Shown here one piece after another: positions 14,207-21,369 of a DNA stretch of 21,518 nucleotides (position 1 is the first letter of the stretch; the number at the start of each line of letters is the position of its first letter). This stretch comes from an uncultured Pseudomonadota bacterium. Lineage in GTDB: Bacteria > Pseudomonadota > Gammaproteobacteria > Burkholderiales > Eutrophovitaceae. The notes under the pieces were generated by a model. It ran no database searches, was not told the DNA's origin, and was given only the letters and a program-made list of their open reading frames with translations. The position numbers and the translations under genes were made by a program. Where the stretch lies: the NCBI GenBank assembly GCA_937983055.1, contig CALJLA010000286.1, positions 1-21,518 of the forward strand. Direction: 5' to 3'.

Positions 14207-15207
14207 ACGTGACGGTGCTGCGCGCGGGCGTGCAGACGACGGTGCAGGACCTCGGGCGCCACGGCCTGCAGCGTTTCGGCGTGCCGGTTTCGGGCGCGAT
14301 GGACGCCTATTCGCTGACAGTGGCCAACCTGCTGGTGGGCAACCAGGCCGCCGACGCCGCGCTGGAGATGACGCTCGATGGCGCCACCCTGCAGTTCGAC
14401 GGCGATGCGCTGATCGCCATCGCCGGCGCCGACCTGGCCCCGCGCCTCGACGATCATCCGCTGCCCGAGCTGCGCCCGCTGTGGGTGCGGTCCGGGTCGC
14501 GGGTGCGCTTCGGCATGAGCCGGCGCGGCTGCCGCGCCTATCTCGCGGTGGCGGGCGGCTTCGACGTGCCGGTGGTGCTGGCGAGCCGCGCGACCTACCT
14601 GCGCGGCGGCTTCGGCGGACTGTCGGGGCGGGCGCTGAAGCAGGGCGACCGGCTGGCGGTGAGCGCGCCGCAGGCGGTGCGCTTTCCCGGCTTGCGCGCG
14701 CAGCTCGATGCCTCGGACAGCGGCTTCGCGGCGCCGCACTGGTCGGCGAGCGCGCACCCCGAGCGGCTCGATCGAGACCCGCAGCGCATCCGCTTCGTGC
14801 CCGGGCGGCACTGGGAGGCGCTGGACGCGGAGGCGCGCAACCGCTTTCTGCATGCCGAGTACCGGGTGGCGGCGGCGTCCGACCGCATGGGCTACCGGCT
14901 GGACGGCGGCACGCTTGCGAATGCCGGTGCCGGCAGCGTGCCGTCGGAATCGACCGCGTTCGGCACCATCCAGCTGCCGCCGGACGGCAATCCGATCGTG
15001 CTGATGGCCGAGCGGCAGACCACCGGCGGCTATCCGCGCATTGGCGAGGTGGCGGGTGCGGACCTGGCGCTGCTCGCGCAGCTGCGGCCGGGGGCCAGGC
15101 TTTGCTTCGAGCGCATCGCGCTGGGCGAGGCGCAGCGGCTGTGGCATCAGCAGGCGGCGGCGCTGGCGCAGATCGGTGCGTCGGTGGCGGCGAACATGGC
15201 GCAATGA
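14203..15207 (+). CDS. pxpC: 5-oxoprolinase subunit PxpC
   Basis: 334 residues, full length for the PxpC/KipA (allophanate hydrolase subunit 2-like) family. The N-terminal TVQDLGRHG and GVPVSGAMD (26-34) motifs are diagnostic, followed by ANLLVGN, the YLAVAGGFDVP strand and the C-terminal MAERQTTGGYPRIGEV. It forms the PxpBC complex that, together with PxpA, opens the 5-oxoproline ring at the cost of ATP. Its ATG lies inside the end of pxpB (ATGA) and its own TGA overlaps the ATG of pxpA in the same way, so all three subunits should be made in step. Confidence 0.94.
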   Translation: MNVTVLRAGVQTTVQDLGRHGLQRFGVPVSGAMDAYSLTVANLLVGNQAADAALEMTLDGATLQFDGDALIAIAGADLAPRLDDHPLPELRPLWVRSGSRVRFGMSRRGCRAYLAVAGGFDVPVVLASRATYLRGGFGGLSGRALKQGDRLAVSAPQAVRFPGLRAQLDASDSGFAAPHWSASAHPERLDRDPQRIRFVPGRHWEALDAEARNRFLHAEYRVAAASDRMGYRLDGGTLANAGAGSVPSESTAFGTIQLPPDGNPIVLMAERQTTGGYPRIGEVAGADLALLAQLRPGARLCFERIALGEAQRLWHQQAAALAQIGASVAANMAQ

Positions 15208-15974
15208 GCACACAGGTCGATCTCAACTGCGACGTCGGCGAGGACGAGACCGCCGCCGGCGCGCAGCGCGAAGCCGAAGTGATGAAACACGTCAGTTCGG
15301 CGAACATCGCCTGCGGCTTTCATGCCGGCAGCCCGTCGTTCATGCGCGAGACAATGGCCACCGCGGCGCAGCTCGGGCTGGCGCTCGGCGCGCATCCGTC
15401 GCTGGCCGATCGCGAGCACTTCGGGCGGCGCGAACTCGCCATCGCCCCGGAGCGCGTGTACGAGGAAGTGCTCTACCAGAGCGGCGCCGCGGCCGCGATA
15501 GCGCGCGCGACCGGCGGGCGACTGAATCATGTGAAGCCGCACGGCGCGCTCTACAACATGGCGGCGCGCGACGTTCCGCTTGCGCAGGCGATCGCGCGCG
15601 CGGTGCGCGACTTCGACCCCGGCCTGGTGCTGTACGGCCTGTCCGGCTCGCACCTGCTCGACGCCGGCGCGGCCTGCGGCCTGCGCTGCGCGGCCGAGGT
15701 GTTCGCCGACCGCAGCTATCAGCGCGACGGCTCGCTCACGCCGCGCTCGCAGCCGGGGGCGCTGATCGATAGCCCCGACGCCGCGGCGGCGCAGGTGCTG
15801 CAGATGCTCACCGCCGGCACGGTGCGCGCGCTCGATGGCAGCGAGGTGCGCATCCGCGCCGACACGGTATGCATTCACGGCGACACGCCGCAGGCGCCGC
15901 AGTTTGCGCGCCGGCTGCGCGAAATGCTGACGGAATCCTTGATCTCGGTCATGCCGGTGCGCCGCGCCGACTGA
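15204..15974 (+). CDS. pxpA: 5-oxoprolinase subunit PxpA (LamB/YcsF family)
   Basis: 256 residues with the LamB/YcsF fold. Motifs are VDLNCDVGED at the N-terminus, SSANIACGFHAG (31-42), GAHPS (62-66), NHVKPHGALYN (108-118) and FADRSYQRDGSLTPRS. These match E. coli PxpA closely in pattern. One visible difference is Ser at 43, directly after FHAG, where E. coli PxpA has Asp. PxpA is thought to act on 5-oxoproline with the PxpBC complex. The start overlaps the pxpC stop (ATGA). It is the last gene of the operon; its stop codon lies 20 bases before a -10-like element for the next gene. Confidence 0.94.
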   Translation: MSTQVDLNCDVGEDETAAGAQREAEVMKHVSSANIACGFHAGSPSFMRETMATAAQLGLALGAHPSLADREHFGRRELAIAPERVYEEVLYQSGAAAAIARATGGRLNHVKPHGALYNMAARDVPLAQAIARAVRDFDPGLVLYGLSGSHLLDAGAACGLRCAAEVFADRSYQRDGSLTPRSQPGALIDSPDAAAAQVLQMLTAGTVRALDGSEVRIRADTVCIHGDTPQAPQFARRLREMLTESLISVMPVRRAD

Positions 15975-15993
15975 TTTTTCCGGCTCGATGGCG

Positions 15994-15999
15994 TATAGT
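15994..15999 (+). promoter_or_regulatory. Likely -10 element for the outer-membrane protein gene
   Basis: TATAGT matches five of six -10 consensus positions and lies directly after the pxpA stop, about 105 bases before ATG 16104. A poor -35 (TGATTT, 15972-15977) would overlap the pxpA stop codon at 16-base spacing. Confidence 0.35.
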
Positions 16000-16103
16000 G
16001 CTGCCCTTTCCAAGCGCGGCAGAGCCGGGACTGCCGCGTGGTGTTACGTACTCTGGAATCATCGGTGGCCATTCCCGGCGCTTCGCCGCCAGTCAGGGAA
16101 GGG

Positions 16104-16907
16104 ATGACACAGTTGAAACCGGCAGCTCTCGCCGCCGCCGCAGCATTGGTCGCGGCATTCGCCTCCCAGCCGCTGCTCGCGCAGGAGAGCAAACGCGCCA
16201 ACGGCAACTCGGAAGACGCCACCAAGAAGATCCAGGCCGGCGCATTCTCGCCACGGATCTTCGTGCGCGACGAGTACCGCGACAACCAGGACGGCAGCTA
16301 CTCCAACACGCTGGTGACGCTGGTCGAAGTGCCGGTGGGCGAACAGATGGGGTTTCGCGCAGAGGTTCCGCTCACGACGCGCGATCCGCGCACGCCCGGC
16401 ACCGACGCCGACTTTGGCCTGGGCGACATCACCACCCGCCTGAGCCGCACAATGCTGACCGGCGACGGCTGGGCGGCGGTGCTGGGCGTGGAGTACATCT
16501 GGGATTCGGCCACCGAGGATTCGCTCGGCGCCGGGCGGCCGACGATCTCACCGCTGCTGTTCGGCTCGGTGAGGGTGCCGAGTCTCAATACGATCCTGTT
16601 TCCGAACATCCAGTATTACCGCAGCCTGGACAGCGACGCGGCAAACCCGCGCGAAAGCTACACGGTGATCAAGCCGATGTTCCTCACCCGGCTGCCGAAT
16701 CGCTTCTACACCTTCGTCGAGCCCTCGATCTACGTCGATCACGAGCGCAACGACCGCGTGGGCATGAACCTCGAGCTCGAGGGCGGCCGCTTCGTCAACC
16801 CGCAGACGATGGTCTACCTGCGCCCCGGCATCGGAGTGCACGGCGACGAGCTGCCGCAGGTGTTCAACTGGAACTTCGAGGTGGGCTTCCGCTACTTCTT
16901 CCGGTAG
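16104..16907 (+). CDS. Putative outer-membrane beta-barrel protein
   Basis: 267 residues from ATG 16104. A Sec signal peptide (about 1-27, ending PLLAQ) is followed by alternating strand patterns with many aromatic and glycine residues: FGLGDITTRLSRTML, AVLGVEYIW, ISPLLFGSVRVP and FNWNFEVGFRYFFR at the C-terminus. The pattern resembles the MetA-pathway-type outer-membrane group (Phenol_MetA_deg, transporter-like), whose substrates are mostly unknown. The start is chosen because the signal peptide begins there and AGGGAAGGG abuts it. The GTG at 16038 would add 22 residues before the signal. A transport or structural role in the outer membrane is inferred. It is convergent with the YceI operon. 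Confidence 0.75.
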   Translation: MTQLKPAALAAAAALVAAFASQPLLAQESKRANGNSEDATKKIQAGAFSPRIFVRDEYRDNQDGSYSNTLVTLVEVPVGEQMGFRAEVPLTTRDPRTPGTDADFGLGDITTRLSRTMLTGDGWAAVLGVEYIWDSATEDSLGAGRPTISPLLFGSVRVPSLNTILFPNIQYYRSLDSDAANPRESYTVIKPMFLTRLPNRFYTFVEPSIYVDHERNDRVGMNLELEGGRFVNPQTMVYLRPGIGVHGDELPQVFNWNFEVGFRYFFR

Positions 16908-16912
16908 GGAGA

Positions 16913-16937
16913 CGCCGGCGGCGCAGCGCCGCCGGCG
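16913..16937. terminator. Long GC hairpin between convergent genes
   Basis: CGCCGGCGGCG (16913-16923) and CGCCGCCGGCG (16927-16937) form an 11-bp perfect stem with a CAG loop, 6 bases after the outer-membrane protein stop and 35 before the end of the minus-strand yceI gene. It lacks a T-run but is very stable and well placed. Confidence 0.5.
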
Positions 16938-16971
16938 AGTGCTCTCCGGGCGGTGCGCGCCGGCCGCCTGC

Positions 16972-17541
16972 TCAGTCTCTGATCGCCTCGATCTGGATCT
17001 CCAGGTGCACCTCGTCGCCGACGGCGGGCACATAAGCGTCCATGCCCCATGCGGAGCGTTTGATGTCGGCCACCGCGTTGGCGCCGCACACCTGCTTCTT
17101 GGTGATCGGATTCGGGCCGCAGTTGAAGCTGGTCAGGGTGAGCGTGACCGGCAGCGTCTTCCCCAGCAGGGTAAGCGCTCCCTCGGCGCCGTTCAGCTCA
17201 CCCTTGTGAAAGCGCAGCCTGTCGGACCTGAAAGTCATCGTCGGGTACTTTGCGACGTCGAAGAAGTCTTCGTTCTTCAGGTGCTCGTCCCGCTTCGCAT
17301 GCCCGGTGTAGAGCGAGGCGGTGTTGACCACGATCTCGATCTTGCCGGTTCGCGCCTCGCGGTCGAGGGTGATCTTGCCGCGTGTATCGGTGAACATGCC
17401 GCGCGCGGTGGAAAACCCCAGGTGGTTCACCTCGAAGTTGGGATAGGTGTGCGCGGGGTCCACGGTGTAGGTCTCGGGCGCGGCAGCGGCGGGCAGGGCA
17501 AGCGCCGCCAGCGCGGCGCACAGCATGTGGTGAGGCTTCAC
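16972..17541 (-). CDS. YceI family exported lipid-binding protein (second copy)
   Basis: 189 residues from a GTG start (complement of 17539-17541), chosen because AAGGAG lies exactly 6 bases upstream. A signal peptide (about 1-20, ending PAAAA) precedes a YceI lipocalin-like barrel: YTVDPAHTYPNFEVNHLG, MFTDTRGKITLD, ASLYTGHAKRDEHLKNEDFF, YPTMTFRSD and the cysteine-containing NCGPNPITKKQVCGA loop. YceI proteins bind long isoprenoid chains in the periplasm. The DEHL/DFFDV region is strongly conserved in the family. It is the last gene of a b561-YceI-YceI operon, 41 bases after the preceding yceI. The frame is open far upstream, but that part overlaps the preceding gene out of frame. Confidence 0.92.
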   Translation of the reverse strand: MKPHHMLCAALAALALPAAAAPETYTVDPAHTYPNFEVNHLGFSTARGMFTDTRGKITLDREARTGKIEIVVNTASLYTGHAKRDEHLKNEDFFDVAKYPTMTFRSDRLRFHKGELNGAEGALTLLGKTLPVTLTLTSFNCGPNPITKKQVCGANAVADIKRSAWGMDAYVPAVGDEVHLEIQIEAIRD

Positions 17542-17582
17542 GTGAGACTCCTTCAGCAGTTGCGGATTCTGTTTGGCCCACT

Positions 17583-18134
17583 TCAGGCCCTGTCGGGCTG
17601 CACCAGCCTGAAACGCACCTCGACTTCGTTGGCGACGGTTTCGGTGTCGGACCACACGCCTTCGCCGATGCCGAAGTCCAGCCGCAGCAGGGTGAAACCA
17701 CCCTCGAACACGGTGGCGTCTTCGGCGCGCTTCACGGTAAAGGGCACCGTCAGCGCGCGGCGGATGCCCTTTATGACGAGCTCGCCGGTGGCCTCGTAAC
17801 GGTTGTCGCCGATGCGGCGCGCGCCGGTGGCGCGGAATTTCGCGCTGGGAAAGCCCGACACGTTGAACCACGGCCTGCGCTTGACCTCGGCGGTGGCTTC
17901 GTCGCTGCCGGCGTCGATGCTGCCGAGCGAGACCTGGATTTCTGCGCGCGCGCCATCCAGGTTGCCGGGATCGAAGCGCACGCTGCCGCTCAGGCGGGCG
18001 AAGTTGCCGTCGATCGGTACGCCCATCTGGCGGGAAACGAAGCGGATCTCGCTGCGCTGCGGATCGATGGCCTCGGCATGCGCCTGCATCGAGGCGAGCG
18101 CCAGTACCGCGGCGAGCATCAGTCGAAACGTCAT
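17583..18134 (-). CDS. YceI family exported protein (first copy)
   Basis: 183 residues. A signal peptide (about 1-20, ending QAHA|EA) is followed by a YceI barrel: IDPQRSEIRFVSRQMGVPI, FARLSGSVRFD, a DEATAEVKRRPWFNV segment and FPSAKFRATGAR, then GELVIKGIRRALTVPF. It is more divergent than the second copy and lacks that copy's two-cysteine loop. AAGGAG lies 9 bases before the ATG. The ATG overlaps the stop of the cytochrome b561 gene (ATGA), so the two are translationally coupled, as expected if they work together. Confidence 0.92.
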   Translation of the reverse strand: MTFRLMLAAVLALASMQAHAEAIDPQRSEIRFVSRQMGVPIDGNFARLSGSVRFDPGNLDGARAEIQVSLGSIDAGSDEATAEVKRRPWFNVSGFPSAKFRATGARRIGDNRYEATGELVIKGIRRALTVPFTVKRAEDATVFEGGFTLLRLDFGIGEGVWSDTETVANEVEVRFRLVQPDRA

Positions 18135-18682
18135 TTCCCAGGGCTCCTTGGCTTGAGCAACGGAATCATCCGGGCCAGCACGTCGTCGCGATCGACGAAA
18201 TGGTGCTTCAGCGCGGCGCCGGCGTGCAGTACGACCACGCACACCATCGTCAGGTTCAGATACCAGTGCGCCGCCTTGAACATGTCGGCGGCCGCCTTGT
18301 CCCTGCCGACCAGGTCGGGGATCGGCAGCACGCCGAGGTAGACCGTCTGGAACCCCGAGGCGGAGCTGAACAGCCAGCCGGCGACCGGCACGGCCAGGGT
18401 GAGCAGATAGAGCAGGGCATGCGAGGCGCGGGTGGCGGCGCGCTGCCAGGCCGGCATCGGCGGCAGTGCCGGCGCGGGATGCGCAAGCCGCCAGCCGATG
18501 CGCGCCAGCACCAGCACGAAGATCGTGACGCCGATCCACTTGTGATAGGCGTAGAGCTTGAGCTTGGTCGGCGAGGGCGGCAGGTCGGCCATGTACAGGC
18601 CGAGCGCAAAGGTGCAGAAGATCGCCGCGGCGATCGCCCAATGCAGCCCGATGGCGACCCGGGTGTAGCGCGCAGCCGTCAT
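18131..18682 (-). CDS. Cytochrome b561 family inner-membrane protein
   Basis: 183 residues with four transmembrane helices and histidines placed for two b-type hemes: H14 (IGLHW), H47 (YAYHKWIG), H139 (AAHWYLN) and H153 (VVLHAG). It begins MTAARYTRVAIGLHW, typical for the bacterial b561 (CybB/YceJ-like) family, which passes electrons between quinone or other carriers and a periplasmic partner. In E. coli the related yceJ adjoins yceI; the same pairing is seen here with 4-base overlap to a yceI gene. The start is chosen from the family N-terminus; the frame is open to 18853 but the extension is Arg/Pro-rich. Confidence 0.93.
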   Translation of the reverse strand: MTAARYTRVAIGLHWAIAAAIFCTFALGLYMADLPPSPTKLKLYAYHKWIGVTIFVLVLARIGWRLAHPAPALPPMPAWQRAATRASHALLYLLTLAVPVAGWLFSSASGFQTVYLGVLPIPDLVGRDKAAADMFKAAHWYLNLTMVCVVVLHAGAALKHHFVDRDDVLARMIPLLKPRSPGK

Positions 18683-18911
18683 CGGCGGACGCCCTGGCGG
18701 GCGCGTCGCGGCCGGCGCAGGGCCCGGGCGGTGGATTCGTCTGTCATGGCGGGCGGGTGCAGTGATGGACTGTGACTGGGACTGAATTTTTGCCGCCGGG
18801 TTCGGCGCGCGTCCTTGACGGCCTGCGCGCAAGCGGCGAGACTCGCGCGGCACGCGGGGCGTACCGACCGACGGTGCGCCGCGCGCTTTCGTTCATTCGA
18901 CATCCCGCGAC

Positions 18912-19724
18912 GTGACCTCACGTAAATTCCCGAAGGCCCCGGCGGCCAGGCGCGAGCCGATCGCGACCGGTACGCCGCTGCCGCGTTTTGCGTCCCTCAT
19001 TATTGGAGACGAAATCCTGTCGGGAAAACGGCAGGACAAGCACTTTCCGAAGATCATCGAGATTCTGAAGGTGCGCGGGCTCGGCCTGTCGTGGAACATG
19101 AACCTGCCGGACGAGCCGGATACCATTGCCGCGGTGCTGTCGAGCACGCTGCGCCGCGACGAAGTGGTGTTCTGCTTCGGCGGCATTGGCGCCACCCCCG
19201 ACGACCACACCCGGCAGTGCGCCGCGAGGGCGGCCGGCGTGCCGCTCGAACTGCACCCGGACGCGAAGCGCGAGATCGAAGCGCGCTTCGGCGCGGAGGC
19301 CTATCCGAAGCGCATCGAGATGGGCGTGTTCCCGAAGGGCAGCCGCATCATTCCCAACCCCTACAACCGGGTGCCGGGGTTCAGCTACGGCCTGCATCAT
19401 TTCTTTCCCGGTTTTCCAGAGATGGCGTGGCCGATGCTCGAATGGGTGCTGGACAACGAGTACGCCCGCTATCACCGCGCCTCGCCGCCGGTCGATGTCG
19501 CCATCGTGGTGAAAGATGCCGGCGAGAGCCAGCTGATCGACCTGATGAACGAATGCATCGGGCGCTTTCCCGACTGCAAGCTGTTCAGCCTGCCCTCGTT
19601 CACCGCCCGCGGCCGCCGCATCGAGCTCGGCGTCAGGGGCGAAGCCCTGCTGGCCGGCCAGGCCCTGGAGTTTCTGAAGAAGGGCGTGACCGCGCTGGGT
19701 TTCGAGTGGGAGGAAAGAAAATAA
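18912..19724 (+). CDS. Molybdopterin-binding domain protein (CinA N-terminal/MoaB-like)
   Basis: 270 residues from a GTG start. The MoCF_biosynth domain starts at about residue 26 with FASLIIGDEILSGKRQDKH (GDEILSG at 32-38) and carries the signature GGIGATPDDHT (90-100). The same fold is found in MoaB, MogA, MoeA and the N-terminal part of CinA; no CinA nicotinamide-deamidase domain follows. The role of such stand-alone proteins is unclear, and molybdenum cofactor synthesis should not be assumed. The first 25 residues are basic and low in structure, so an internal start is possible, though no ATG precedes the domain. It is divergent from the cytochrome b561 operon across 229 bases, where I see no convincing promoter. 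Confidence 0.85.
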   Translation: MTSRKFPKAPAARREPIATGTPLPRFASLIIGDEILSGKRQDKHFPKIIEILKVRGLGLSWNMNLPDEPDTIAAVLSSTLRRDEVVFCFGGIGATPDDHTRQCAARAAGVPLELHPDAKREIEARFGAEAYPKRIEMGVFPKGSRIIPNPYNRVPGFSYGLHHFFPGFPEMAWPMLEWVLDNEYARYHRASPPVDVAIVVKDAGESQLIDLMNECIGRFPDCKLFSLPSFTARGRRIELGVRGEALLAGQALEFLKKGVTALGFEWEERK

Positions 19725-19729
19725 AAAAG

Positions 19730-19928
19730 ACAGGCCCCAGGCGCTAGGCACTAGGCCCCAGGGCAATCGCAGCCATGGCCGGCGCGTGGCAACGCAGCCG
19801 TTCGCGCTCCCATGCTTTCCAAAGACACAAGCGCGGCTCTCGCCGCAGCCATTTCTTTTCCTGGAGCCTGGAGCCTAGTGCCTGGTGCCTAGCTCTTGAC
19901 GTCTAGCGCCGAGCTCTTTGCGCCTGGT
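19730..19928. repeat. Inverted heptad-array element
   Basis: The left arm 19730-19764 is five tandem 7-base units of consensus CYAGGCN. After a 94-base core (19765-19858) the right arm 19859-19928 is ten in-register 7-base units of the reverse-complement form, consensus GCCTRGN: the first five are well conserved and the last five degenerate. Arms pair best over about 28 bases around GGCACTAGGC with some mismatches. The core has no coding character. The element begins right after the stop of the molybdopterin-binding-domain gene and ends about 60 bases before the next gene. No transposase or flanking duplication is seen. Confidence 0.85.
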
Positions 19929-19990
19929 TTTAACCCCTTCCTTTCCGTCCATTCGTTTACAGCCTCATCTTCAACTCGATGGAGGGGACG

Positions 19991-20737
19991 ATGAGGCGCT
20001 GGCTGACGATGTTGCTGTGCCTGCTGCTGCCGGCCGCGGAAGCGGCGGCAGGGCTGGTGGAGGTGAAGGTGTACGACCGTACCGCGCGCTGCGAGCTGCC
20101 GGTGTATGCGCGCGACGGCCGTTTCTACGTGGCGGGCACGCCGGGCCACGGCTACTCGATCCGGCTGCGCAACCGCAGCGGCGAGGACGTGCTGGCGGTG
20201 GTGTCGGTCGACGGCGTGAACGTGGTCAGCGGCGAGACCGCCGCGGTCGATCAGGGCGGCTACATCCTGTCGCCCGGCCAGCGCTTCGACATCACCGGCT
20301 GGCGCAAGAGCCTGGAGCAGGTGGCGAAGTTCTACTTTTCCGAGCCCCAGGACGCCTACGCCGCGCGCACCGGCCGCCCGGACGAGCTGGGGGTGATCGG
20401 GGTGGCGGTGTTCCGGCGCAAGCCCGAGCCGATGCTGGAAGCCCCCGCCGAGCCGCTGCGCCAGCGGCGCGAGGGCGCGGCGCCGTCGGCACCGCCGAAG
20501 TCGGCGGCCGAATCGGCGGCGGATGCTGCGCCGGGGCTCGGCACCGGCCACGGCGGCAGCGAGACCTCGGTTGTGCGCCATGCGCAGTTCGAGCGCGCGT
20601 CGAGCACGCCGGCGCAACTCACCGTGATCGAATACGACACGCTCGACAACCTGGTGGCGCGCGGCATCGTGCCGCAGCCGCGGCGCGCGCCGCAGCCGTT
20701 TCCCGCGCAGTTCGTGCCGGATCCGCCGCGGCGGTGA
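19991..20737 (+). CDS. Exported protein of unknown function
   Basis: 248 residues. The signal peptide is about 1-20 (MRRWLTMLLCLLLPAAEAAA). A compact N-terminal domain to about residue 145 (YDRTARCELPVYARDGR, GYSIRLRNRSGEDVLAVVSVDG, FDITGWRKSLEQVAKFYF) is followed by a Pro/Ala-rich linker and a basic, proline-rich C-terminus (FPAQFVPDPPRR). The N-terminal part looks like a beta-sandwich, by inference. ATG 19991 is chosen because GGAGGGG precedes it; an in-frame ATG at 19979 overlaps that site. I recall similar hypothetical proteins in betaproteobacteria but no function. It precedes the ECF sigma gene by 74 bases, so it could be its target or partner. Confidence 0.75.
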   Translation: MRRWLTMLLCLLLPAAEAAAGLVEVKVYDRTARCELPVYARDGRFYVAGTPGHGYSIRLRNRSGEDVLAVVSVDGVNVVSGETAAVDQGGYILSPGQRFDITGWRKSLEQVAKFYFSEPQDAYAARTGRPDELGVIGVAVFRRKPEPMLEAPAEPLRQRREGAAPSAPPKSAAESAADAAPGLGTGHGGSETSVVRHAQFERASSTPAQLTVIEYDTLDNLVARGIVPQPRRAPQPFPAQFVPDPPRR

Positions 20738-20798
20738 CGTTCGCGCAGGTCGATACCGCGCCGCGCGCCGCCGGCGATCCGGCGGCGCGTTCATCCGA

Positions 20799-20804
20799 TA
20801 CACT
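20799..20804 (+). promoter_or_regulatory. Possible -10 element giving a leaderless sigma-factor mRNA
   Basis: TACACT ends 7 bases before ATG 20812, which has no ribosome binding site. Transcription starting about 7 bases after a -10 box would begin at or next to the ATG. No clear -35 is seen. Confidence 0.25.
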
Positions 20805-20811
20805 GCGGTTC

Positions 20812-21369
20812 ATGCCGGCGGCGGATTCCGACGAGACGCTGATGATCGCCTATCGCGACGGCGACGCGGGCGCCTTCGCCGAGCTGTATGCACGGCATCG
20901 CGGCGGCCTGTACCGGTTCATTCTCAGGCAGTGCGGCGCCCGCGCGCTTGCCGACGAGCTGTTCCAGGACGTGTGGATGAACCTCATCGCCGCGCGCGCG
21001 CGCTATCAGCCCACCGCGAAGTTCGCGACGTTTCTGTACCAGGTGGCGCGCAACCGCATCGTCGATCATTACCGCGCCCGCGGCCGCAGCCTCGAAGAGC
21101 CGCAACCGGGCGACGACGGCGACGATCCGCCCTCGGCCGCGTCGACCGCGCCCGACCGCCAGCTCGAATCGCGCCAGGCGGCGGGACGGCTGCTCGGGCT
21201 GGTCGAGGCGCTGCCGGCGGCGCAGCGCGAGGCGTTTGTGCTGCACCAGGAAAGCGGCCTGTCGCTGGAAGACATCGCGCAACTCACCGGCACGACGCGC
21301 GAGACGGTGAAGAGCCGCCTGCGCTACGCGCTGGCAAAACTGAGGGAAGGCATGGAGGGCTGGCTGTGA
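20812..21369 (+). CDS. ECF-type RNA polymerase sigma factor
   Basis: 185 residues with the two ECF domains. Sigma2 spans about residues 12-92 (AFAELYARHRGGLYRF, ADELFQDVWMNL, FATFLYQVARNRIVDHYR). After an acidic linker, sigma4 spans about 128-180 (LPAAQREAFVLHQESGLS, IAQLTGTTRETVKSRLRYA) with its helix-turn-helix. It directs RNA polymerase to a small regulon, probably controlled by a membrane anti-sigma factor. The next gene starts inside its stop codon (GTGA), the usual arrangement for such a pair. ATG 20812 is supported by the position of sigma2; there is no ribosome binding site, and a -10-like TACACT directly before it suggests a leaderless transcript. Confidence 0.93.
   Translation: MPAADSDETLMIAYRDGDAGAFAELYARHRGGLYRFILRQCGARALADELFQDVWMNLIAARARYQPTAKFATFLYQVARNRIVDHYRARGRSLEEPQPGDDGDDPPSAASTAPDRQLESRQAAGRLLGLVEALPAAQREAFVLHQESGLSLEDIAQLTGTTRETVKSRLRYALAKLREGMEGWL

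Noticed and set aside
13346..15307. A 653-codon minus-strand open frame across pxpB and pxpC
   Set aside because: The translation is Arg/Pro/Ala-rich with no domain and lies antisense to well-recognised pxp genes; such frames are expected opposite GC-rich coding DNA.
18679..18747. 22-residue leader ORF overlapping the cytochrome b561 start (ATGA)
   Set aside because: The ATGA overlap is suggestive, but there is no ribosome binding site and the Arg-rich peptide looks random.
18815..18843. Promoter TTGACG with a 17-base spacer before the molybdopterin-domain gene
   Set aside because: The -10 position reads GAGACT, only half matching, so it was not kept as a feature.
19730..19928. CRISPR array
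   Set aside because: Units are 7 bases, directly adjacent and inverted between arms. There are no 20-40 base repeats with unique spacers and no cas genes.
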